DNA of 5,715 nucleotides from Candidatus Cloacimonadota bacterium. GTDB taxonomy: Bacteria; Cloacimonadota; Cloacimonadia; Cloacimonadales; JAIOQZ01. This document shows positions 1 to 5,715 of the stretch, piece after piece. The notes below the pieces were generated by a model. That model was not told the DNA's origin. It saw nothing but the letters and a program-made list of their open reading frames with translations, and did not search any database. The stretch covers positions 1 to 5,715 of the forward strand of contig JAIOTM010000106.1 in assembly GCA_021106755.1 (NCBI GenBank), given 5' to 3'. Positions within the stretch are counted from its first letter, which is position 1; every line of letters starts with the position of its first letter. The translations under genes were made by a program, and so were the position numbers.

Positions 1-503
1 AAGAAGGTGCATCTCTGGAGTCATCGAAAGAAAAGACTGGGTGGATTTTCGGGCGGAATGAAACAAAGATTTGGAATTGCTCAGGCTCTTCTCGGCAATC
101 CTGATTTAGTTATCGTGGACGAACCTACTGCCGGACTTGATCCAAAAGAACGGCATCATTTTCATAATCTTCTCAGCGAAATCGGGGAAAACAAAATTGT
201 AATTCTCTCTACCCATATTGTTGCACCGATATGGCTCTTATCAATCTGGGAGAAGTTATTTTAACAGCAAATCCTCTTGATACAATCAGAGAATGCGACG
301 GCAAAATCTGGAAAAAGCTTATCGAAAAACACGAACTCGAATCTTATACAGGCGATTATGAACTTGTAATGCACCGTCTCTACGCGGGTAAATACCAAAT
401 CCATGTTTTTGCTGAAGAAAATCCGCGAAACGGATTTGAGTACGTTGAACCAAACCTCGAAGATGTCTATTTCAGACATATTCCTTACTCAAGCGCGAAA
501 TAG
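1..503 (+). pseudogene. ABC transporter ATP-binding protein, 3' part, frameshifted
   Basis: This is the C-terminal half of an ABC ATPase that would energise the permease encoded directly downstream. The 5' end, including Walker A, lies outside the window. Frame 1 (1-222) shows the signature FSGGM (46-60), Walker B LVIVDEP (106-126), the D-loop AGLD (130-141) and the H-loop histidine in STHIV (214-216). After STHIV the frame runs into unrelated residues and stops at 262-264. The expected continuation resumes in frame 3 from about 222 ([12 protein letters not shown]) and runs to TAG at 501-503, with the LEDVYF-type ending common in this subfamily. Compared with what I remember of relatives, about six residues (an EDVSDL-like segment) plus one base are missing at the junction, so a deletion of about 19 bases fits. 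It is either a recent pseudogene or an assembly or sequencing error. The conserved motifs on both sides favour something recent. Family assignment is secure; whether the gene is truly broken is not. Confidence 0.82.
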
Positions 504-507
504 GAGG
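502..507 (+). promoter_or_regulatory. Shine-Dalgarno site of the permease-peptidase gene
   Basis: A perfect AGGAGG overlaps the TAG stop (501-503) of the ATPase gene. It lies 1 base before the ATG at 509 and 4 bases before the ATG at 512. A 1-base spacer is too short for normal initiation, so the site favours 512 as the true start. The overlap with the upstream stop suggests translational coupling of the two genes. Confidence 0.7.
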
Positions 508-511
508 AATG

Positions 512-3500
512 ATGTTCTGGGAAGTTTTCAAGTTTGAATTTAATTACCGCTCGAAAATGATTTCTACTTACGTCTATTTCATTCTTTTCGCGGCTCTCGG
601 ATTTCTATTTATATCCGTCGCGGGTGGTCTTTTCAGTGGCGTTAATGTTATGATTGGTGGCGGCTCCGAACAGATTTATCTTAACTCTCCTTTTTTCAAC
701 CTTATCGTCGTTACTTTATTAAGCTTATTCACACTTTTCATAACAGCGGCTTTTGTTGGTAATGCTTTAAGTCGCGATTATGAGACTAAATCTTTTGCCC
801 TTTTTTACTCCAAACCAATCAACAAAAACTCATTCATAATCAGCAGAATTTTCAGTAATACAATATTGGTGTTTCTGATAAATCTGAGTTTATGCGTGGG
901 ACTAATTGCCGGAGCAATAAATCCTTTTCTCAGTAGAGAAATGATAGGTCCTTTCTACTGGTATTCTTATCTTCATCCATGCCTTACTCTGGTTTTACCG
1001 AATATAATTCTCTGCGGAGCCATATTTGCTTTATTGTTAGTTTTCACCAGAAGACTGCTCTATGCTTATATCGCAGGTATTGTTTTGTTTGTTGGTTATT
1101 TAATATCAATAAGCATTTTATCAAATATTGAGTTGAAATCGTTGGCATCACTTATTGATCCATTCGGAATTCATGCCGCGATATACCATATTGATAACTG
1201 GACAGTCTTTGAAAGAAATAGCCAGATAGTTCCTCTCGCGGGACTGTTTTTATACAACAGATTAATCTGGCTTGGGGTTTCAGTTGTTACATTTGCAGTA
1301 ACTCTCAAAAAATTCAGGTTTTCTTATTTCCTGAAAGACAACAGGAAAAGCAAAAAGCAACTTAAAAAAATTGAAGCTGATAGAATCCGCAAAGGTGATA
1401 TAGAATTAGAAAGCGACAGCTATCTCCATAAAATCCCGCTCGTTAAAAAAACGTTCAATCTAAAAACAACTATCGCTCAAATGCTGAGTTTTACAAAAGT
1501 AGAATTTGCTTCGATTATAAAAAGCCCGGCATTCTGGGTTATTACATTTCTGGGATTGTTAGAAGCAATAATAGCTACTTTTCAGTCGGGACAGATTTAC
1601 GCGACAAGAATACTGCCAGTAACCTGGAGCGTTGCCGGAGCCGGCATTAACTCATTGAAGCTACTGGCAATTGTCCTGATAACAATTTACTGCGGCGAAT
1701 TTATCTGGCGCGATAGATACCACCGAATTGATTCGATGATTGATTCAACTCCGGTTCGCAATTTCACCTTTATTATTCCAAAGTTTCTTGGTGTGCTTCT
1801 TATCATCGGAATACTGCATGTTATCGTTGGTTTGTTAGGTATGTTATTTCAGGCATTCTCAGGCTTCTATGATATCACATACTCTCTTTATGTAAAATAC
1901 TGGATAATGGCTCTTTCCAGAATGTTTGTCTTTGTATCAGCGGCATTTTTTATACATATTATCGTAAATCAGAAATACGCGGCACATTTTGTCTTTTTAG
2001 GGCTGTACTTCTCATCTTCGCTGATAGGTTTTTTCGGTATCGACCACCGATTGCTGAAATTTAATTCGGCTCCATCTATAACATATTCCGATATGAATGG
2101 ATTTGGTCACTTCTTTCCTGCATATTTCTGGTTCAGATTATATTGGGTTTTACTGGGAATCATTATGTTGTTCGCCTCGTATTTCTTATTTGTAAGGGGA
2201 AAAGAGACTGTTCTCAAAACAAGAATCATGCTTGTTAGAAAGAGAACAAATTCGTTTTACCTTGCAGCTTCAATATTCAGTCTGGTAGCTTTCGTTTCGG
2301 TAGGTGGCTTTCTCTGGTACAACACAAATGTCCTCAACGAATGGTCAACTTCGAGGGAGCAGGTCAGAAAGCAGGTGGAGTATGAGAAAACCTTTAAGCA
2401 GTACGAAAACCTTCCAATGCCTAAGATCACAGATGTCAATATAGTTGTGGACATTTACCCGAATCGTGGAGAAGGCGATTTCGCGGGAACTCTCATTCTC
2501 AAGAATAAGAACGATGTTCCAATCAGCGAAATTCATATAGAGTACAACGACCGCCTTACTTATACCGAAATCGCGTTTTCCAGACCAAATAAGAAAACGA
2601 TGGATGATGAAGTTTACGCGTATCAGATTTACGAGTTGGCAGAACCTCTCGCTCCGGGAGACGACATTTCTATGACTTTTGCCTGTGAGTATCGAAAAAA
2701 AGGAATCTTTGCCGGAACTTCGATTGTTCCGAATGGTTCGTTTATTAACAATATGTTCTTTACTCCAAGTCTCGGTTACTCAGGTCGAGGTGAACTCTCC
2801 AGTGTTAAAATGCGTAAAAAGCATGGATTGCCGCCCCAAAAGAGATTTCCGAAACTTGAAAATATGGAAGAACGAAATAACAATTTCGTCACAAATGACG
2901 CGGATTGGGTAAACTTTGAAGCTGTAGTCAGTACTTCTGAAAATCAGATTGCAATTACTCCCGGTTACTTTCAGAATACCAGAATTGAAAACGGAAGAGC
3001 TTATTTTCATTACAAAATGAATCACCCGATTATAAATTTCTTCGCGTTTGTTTCCGGAAAATACGATGTAGCAACAGAAACCTGGACAGGAAAAGACGGG
3101 CATGTCGTCAATCTGGAAATTTACCATCATCATAAACACAAATATAACGTTGACAGGATGTTAAAAGGGCTACAAAAAGGGCTGACATATTTCACTGAAA
3201 ATTTCTCGAACTATCCTGATTCACAGGTTAGAATTATTGAGTTTCCGCGATATTCAGCATTTGCTCAATCATTTCCGAATACCATTCCATTCTCGGAAGC
3301 GATTGGTTTTCTTGCCGATGTGGACGATGATGAAAACGATATTGATTATCCTTTCTACATAACTGCTCACGAACTCGGTCATCAATGGTGGGCACATCAG
3401 ATTATCGGTGGAAATGTTCAGGGAGCACAAATGCTGTGTGAGTCAATGGCTCAATACTCCGCCCTTATGGTTATGGAAGATGAATACGGTGAAGACCAGA

Positions 3501-4183
3501 TGGAGAAATTTCTCAAGCATGAGCTTAATACATACGTTATGGCAAGAGGTTCGGAGTCGGTGAAGGAAGACCCTCTTTATAAAGTTGAAACTCAGCAATA
3601 CATCTACTACAATAAAGGCTCGGTAATAATGTATAGCTTGAAAGACCTTCTCGGTGAGGAAGTTCTCAATAGCGCGATTTCTGAATTTGTTTACGACCGT
3701 AGATGGCAGGAACCACCATATCCGGCTTCGGATGAGTTTCTATCTTATATAAAAGCAGTTACTCCCGATAGCCTGCAAAATACGTTAACAGATATGTTTG
3801 AGAAGATTACAATCTTTGATAACTCTATCGAAAGTGCGGAGTACGTAAAACTTGAATCAGGCAGATATGAAGTAACAGTAAACTTCAAAATTGAAAAAAC
3901 ATACGCGGATTCGTTTGGTAAACCTTCAAAAGTAACACCAAACGACTACATTGATGTAGTTGTTTATGCTAAAAAATTTGTAAATGGGAAAGAAACTGAT
4001 AAGCCTGTTTACAATAAAAAACATCTCTTCACCGAAACAGAGACAGAACTGAAAATCACTGTTGATACAAAACCTGTAAAAGTGGGCTTAGACCCATCGT
4101 ATAAAATTGTTGATCGATCAATCTATAACAACAGCAGAAAAGTAAAAAAAGTGGAAATTACCACTAACGAGGAAACAACATGA
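512..4183 (+). CDS. ABC-2-type permease fused to M1-family metallopeptidase
   Basis: This large membrane protein (about 1,223 residues) starts MFWEVFKFEF. The in-frame ATG at 509 is possible but sits too close to the ribosome site. Two permease modules come first. Module one has hydrophobic segments near residues 17-38, 61-86, 108-134, 155-178, 182-204 and 241-264. A lysine-rich linker (about 265-325) leads to module two, with segments near 339-357, 380-397, 420-446, 465-486, 490-510 and 537-561. A basic loop (562-580) and a thirteenth segment (581-602) precede an M1-type domain from about 635 to the end. That domain has HELGH (H953, E954, H957), a probable third zinc ligand E977 in CESMAQY, and YNKG with Y1033 matching the catalytic tyrosine of the YEKG motif in leukotriene A4 hydrolase. 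The exopeptidase motif GxMEN is absent; NTIPFSE (E929) lies in its place. The basic linker and loop suggest the peptidase faces the periplasm. The gene looks full length and unbroken, and overlaps the next gene by 4 bases. Similar fusions are known in Bacteroidota-like genomes; substrate and transport direction are unknown. Confidence 0.92.
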   Translation: MFWEVFKFEFNYRSKMISTYVYFILFAALGFLFISVAGGLFSGVNVMIGGGSEQIYLNSPFFNLIVVTLLSLFTLFITAAFVGNALSRDYETKSFALFYSKPINKNSFIISRIFSNTILVFLINLSLCVGLIAGAINPFLSREMIGPFYWYSYLHPCLTLVLPNIILCGAIFALLLVFTRRLLYAYIAGIVLFVGYLISISILSNIELKSLASLIDPFGIHAAIYHIDNWTVFERNSQIVPLAGLFLYNRLIWLGVSVVTFAVTLKKFRFSYFLKDNRKSKKQLKKIEADRIRKGDIELESDSYLHKIPLVKKTFNLKTTIAQMLSFTKVEFASIIKSPAFWVITFLGLLEAIIATFQSGQIYATRILPVTWSVAGAGINSLKLLAIVLITIYCGEFIWRDRYHRIDSMIDSTPVRNFTFIIPKFLGVLLIIGILHVIVGLLGMLFQAFSGFYDITYSLYVKYWIMALSRMFVFVSAAFFIHIIVNQKYAAHFVFLGLYFSSSLIGFFGIDHRLLKFNSAPSITYSDMNGFGHFFPAYFWFRLYWVLLGIIMLFASYFLFVRGKETVLKTRIMLVRKRTNSFYLAASIFSLVAFVSVGGFLWYNTNVLNEWSTSREQVRKQVEYEKTFKQYENLPMPKITDVNIVVDIYPNRGEGDFAGTLILKNKNDVPISEIHIEYNDRLTYTEIAFSRPNKKTMDDEVYAYQIYELAEPLAPGDDISMTFACEYRKKGIFAGTSIVPNGSFINNMFFTPSLGYSGRGELSSVKMRKKHGLPPQKRFPKLENMEERNNNFVTNDADWVNFEAVVSTSENQIAITPGYFQNTRIENGRAYFHYKMNHPIINFFAFVSGKYDVATETWTGKDGHVVNLEIYHHHKHKYNVDRMLKGLQKGLTYFTENFSNYPDSQVRIIEFPRYSAFAQSFPNTIPFSEAIGFLADVDDDENDIDYPFYITAHELGHQWWAHQIIGGNVQGAQMLCESMAQYSALMVMEDEYGEDQMEKFLKHELNTYVMARGSESVKEDPLYKVETQQYIYYNKGSVIMYSLKDLLGEEVLNSAISEFVYDRRWQEPPYPASDEFLSYIKAVTPDSLQNTLTDMFEKITIFDNSIESAEYVKLESGRYEVTVNFKIEKTYADSFGKPSKVTPNDYIDVVVYAKKFVNGKETDKPVYNKKHLFTETETELKITVDTKPVKVGLDPSYKIVDRSIYNNSRKVKKVEITTNEETT

Positions 4184-4863
4184 AAAAAACAACATTGCTG
4201 ATTATGGCGTTTATCTTACTAAGCTCTATGTTCGCGATTGATAATCCCTTGTGGAACAAAGCAAAAGAAATGCAGAAAAAAAGTCATAATCTGGTTCCCG
4301 GAATCCAGAAAAATACTACGATTATTATGAATAAAAAAAGGGAAGTTCAAAGAACTACCGAAGTGATTGTGAAATATGAAATAGAAGGAAACGATTTCAG
4401 CGCGTCCGTTGTTTCTGCTCTTAGAAACGGAGAGCCTATTGATGAAGACGATTCTGAAGTAAAATCATTGCTGACACAACCGCCAGATGATAGTGAAGAT
4501 GATTCCACTTTTTTCGATAAGGTTACTTCGATAGAAGAGATTAGTAGTGAGATTTCAGACGGAAAAGATTGTATCTGCTTTGAGTATGTCTCCGATACGA
4601 ACGACAAAAAAGGTAAACCGAAAAAAGAAATCGGAAAAATATGGATTGAAAAAGAAACCGGGATTCCCACGACTAGAGAGTTTGTTGTTGAGCCATTACC
4701 AAAAAAAGTGAAAAAGATGAAAATAACAATAAGCTACAACCTTACAGATTCAAAGGAATTGGTAGTCTCCAAAATAGAATCAAATATAACTATCAAAGTA
4801 ATGCTGATGACTTTTATTATGAGTTCAACACAGGAGATGTCAAACTATTTCCCAAAATTGTAG
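4180..4863 (+). CDS. Secreted LolA-like periplasmic protein (outer-membrane lipoprotein-sorting-like)
   Basis: This 227-residue protein is probably exported to the periplasm. Residues 1-19 form a clear signal peptide: KK, a hydrophobic core, then SMFA with likely cleavage before IDN. The mature part starts with a helical, lysine-rich stretch (WNKAKEMQKKSHNL). Beta-strand-like segments follow, including GKIWIEKETGIP (152-163), which resembles the strand and turn pattern of LolA/LolB-fold and outer-membrane lipoprotein-sorting proteins. A strongly acidic loop (about 85-114, DEDD and DDSEDD) and a CxC pair (C131, C133) are its own features. The ATG overlaps the TGA of the upstream gene (ATGA), and GAGGA at 4169-4173 gives a 6-base spacing, so translation is probably coupled to the permease-peptidase. 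That context suggests a periplasmic partner of the transporter. The last 26 or so residues are methionine-rich, while another frame over the same bases also reads like protein, so a 3' frameshift is possible though not favoured. The fold call is by pattern only. Confidence 0.72.
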   Translation: MKKTTLLIMAFILLSSMFAIDNPLWNKAKEMQKKSHNLVPGIQKNTTIIMNKKREVQRTTEVIVKYEIEGNDFSASVVSALRNGEPIDEDDSEVKSLLTQPPDDSEDDSTFFDKVTSIEEISSEISDGKDCICFEYVSDTNDKKGKPKKEIGKIWIEKETGIPTTREFVVEPLPKKVKKMKITISYNLTDSKELVVSKIESNITIKVMLMTFIMSSTQEMSNYFPKL

Positions 4864-4898
4864 TAGAACGAGCATACAATGCTATATTTCACCAATTT
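4855..4898. terminator. Weak imperfect hairpin between convergent genes
   Basis: The core is AGCAT-ACA-ATGCT (4871-4883), a perfect 5-bp stem with a 3-base loop. Outside it lie GAA/TTC (4866-4868 with 4888-4890) and AAATTG/CAATTT (4855-4860 with 4893-4898). It sits where a bidirectional terminator would be expected, across the 18-base gap between the two stop codons. The stem is AT-rich, interrupted and lacks a proper T-run, so it may be chance. Confidence 0.2.
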
Positions 4899-5088
4899 GC
4901 TCCCTGTTGATATTTACGGGATAAATATCACCGTTGTTATCTGTAGTACAGATATACGTCTCCTGTAAAACTCCATTCTGCAAAATTTCGATTGTTACCA
5001 TTGGTTTCACTTCCGGTGCTACCGTCGAATGCTCTACACAACCAAAAAATAAAACCAGTATTAGTATCATAAAAAATCCTATCTTCAT
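4882..5088 (-). CDS. Small putative lipoprotein, function unknown
   Basis: This 68-residue product is not recognised as a named family. It begins MKIGFFMILILVLFFGC: a short signal peptide with one lysine, a strongly hydrophobic core and a cysteine at position 17 that could be lipid-modified. The lipobox (F-F-G-C) is imperfect because position -3 is usually leucine. After the cysteine comes a short proline-containing linker (APEVKP), then beta-like strands around VTIEILQNG, TTDNNGDIYP and VNINREQ. This resembles the first strands of a small extracellular beta-sandwich, but it is too short for a complete domain. The start is supported by GGAG (5094-5097) with a 5-base spacer. It lies 14 bases downstream of the BatE-like gene on the same strand, so it is probably co-transcribed. 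Its 3' end is 18 bases from the convergent gene, and C-terminal truncation is possible. Confidence 0.62.
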   Translation of the reverse strand: MKIGFFMILILVLFFGCVEHSTVAPEVKPMVTIEILQNGVLQETYICTTDNNGDIYPVNINREQIGEI

Positions 5089-5102
5089 ATCTTCTCCGTT
5101 GC

Positions 5103-5715
5103 TTATTTGTTATTCACAATTTCGACCAAAGGTCGCTGTACCCAGCCACCCAGCCCATTTTGAAGCTGTATCTGTACCCAGTTTTCACGAGACTGTACAA
5201 TATCGAACACATTACCTTCATGAATTGTGAAAACACGGGTGTATTCGGTACCCGGTCCGCTGTAGCCAATCGCTGTCTGTGCAATTAACACTGCCTGATT
5301 ACTGTTAGCGTATTGGTTCCATTTGATAGCGGTTAAACTACCGAAACCGAGTGCTGAAACAAGTACTATCATCAGGATAAAGACGGGTATGGTTTTTTCT
5401 CTGTTTCTGAAGAAGATAATCATCCAGTTTATTAAACCGATAGCTGAGACAATCAACGCAAGTGTAATTATTGCAAATGTGTTCAGGGAGATAGCTCTAT
5501 ATATAGTAAGAAACCAGGCTGACAGTGAGTCTTCAGCTTCGGGAATCTGTTTGTCCTGCACAAGCGTATAAAGAAAGCGTAAATTACTTTGTACTGCTTT
5601 GTTGTTTGGTTCTATCCGCAAAGCTCGCAGATAGTTCAAAATGGCGTAGCCATGATTGCCCAGCCTGTAGTAGCAGTTACCAAGATTATAGTAGATGTCG
5701 GCGTTATGAATACCG
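5103..5715 (-). CDS. TPR and SH3-domain membrane protein, BatE-like (5' end outside window)
   Basis: The reading frame is open to the window edge, so the start is missing; about 203 codons are visible. The first visible part is a tetratricopeptide repeat (YYNLGNCYYRLGN then AILNYLRALRIEPNN, about 5590-5700). Two hydrophobic helices follow (about 5409-5483 and 5325-5393), separated by a basic turn (FFRNREK). The C-terminus is a bacterial SH3-type domain (about 5115-5297), with VFTIHEGNVFDIV, WVQIQLQNGLGGWV and a final VEIV. The order TPR, two helices, SH3 matches BatE of the Bacteroides aerotolerance (Bat) cluster, where it is thought to help scaffold an envelope complex with von Willebrand-type Bat proteins. 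The basic turn between the helices suggests that both the TPR and SH3 parts face the periplasm. Other Bat genes would be expected upstream, beyond 5715, but cannot be seen. The TTG at 5637-5639 is internal, not the start. It ends with TAA at 5103-5105. Confidence 0.8.
   Translation of the reverse strand, partial: GIHNADIYYNLGNCYYRLGNHGYAILNYLRALRIEPNNKAVQSNLRFLYTLVQDKQIPEAEDSLSAWFLTIYRAISLNTFAIITLALIVSAIGLINWMIIFFRNREKTIPVFILMIVLVSALGFGSLTAIKWNQYANSNQAVLIAQTAIGYSGPGTEYTRVFTIHEGNVFDIVQSRENWVQIQLQNGLGGWVQRPLVEIVNNK

Noticed and set aside
201..264. Programmed ribosomal frameshifting in the ATPase gene
   Set aside because: A whole segment of about six conserved residues seems to be missing, there is no clear slippery heptamer or downstream structure, and this family is not known to use recoding.
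231..503. A separate gene starting at the ATG at 231
   Set aside because: Its protein is the C-terminal part of the ABC ATPase, the methionine matches an internal residue of the family, and no ribosome site precedes it.
2780..3139. A minus-strand open frame of 119 codons inside the peptidase region
   Set aside because: It lies wholly opposite a clearly coding, motif-bearing frame, has no recognisable domain and is cysteine- and phenylalanine-rich in the manner of antisense shadows.
3127..3150. Histidine-rich run YHHHKHK as a possible extra metal site
   Set aside because: It sits in a surface-loop position between peptidase subdomains, and without a defined ligand pattern a metal role cannot be supported.
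4347..4670. A minus-strand serine-rich open frame of 107 codons
   Set aside because: The serine runs are the antisense of the acidic GAT/GAA codons in the LolA-like gene; there is no independent coding evidence.
4934..5230. A plus-strand open frame of 98 codons across the lipoprotein and BatE-like genes
   Set aside because: It spans two well-supported minus-strand genes and their gap, and lacks a ribosome site or domain.

Overview
The window holds five genes on two convergent strands. Moderately AT-rich DNA, the permease-peptidase fusion and the TPR-SH3 (BatE-like) protein suggest a Gram-negative bacterium of the Bacteroidota/Ignavibacteria/Cloacimonadota (FCB) part of the tree. No marker gene fixes the taxon, so this is an inference.

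Plus strand, 1-4863: three tightly packed genes read as one operon. The first is the 3' part of an ABC-transporter ATPase, cut by the window edge. It is also interrupted near 222 by an apparent deletion of about 19 bases that moves the conserved C-terminus into another frame. Next is an intact gene of about 1,223 codons that joins two ABC-2-type membrane modules (about 13 membrane segments) to a C-terminal M1-type zinc-metallopeptidase domain. Last, overlapping it by ATGA, is a secreted, probably periplasmic LolA-like protein. The likely assembly is an ATP-driven inner-membrane machine with its peptidase domain and its partner protein both in the periplasm. Its substrate cannot be told from sequence. 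If the ATPase lesion is real, the machine lacks its own motor unless another ATPase substitutes.

Minus strand, 5715-4882: the 3' part of a BatE-like gene (TPR, two membrane helices, SH3 domain; its start is beyond the window) is followed after 14 bases by a very small putative lipoprotein gene. This pair converges on the plus-strand operon, leaving only 18 bases between the stop codons, with a weak hairpin there.

No RNA gene, CRISPR array, insertion sequence or convincing promoter is visible, and there is no gene-free stretch over 300 bases. The points most worth a second look are the ATPase frameshift, the non-standard zinc-site spacing and missing GxMEN motif of the peptidase, its predicted periplasmic placement, and the closely abutting gene ends near 4780-4910.
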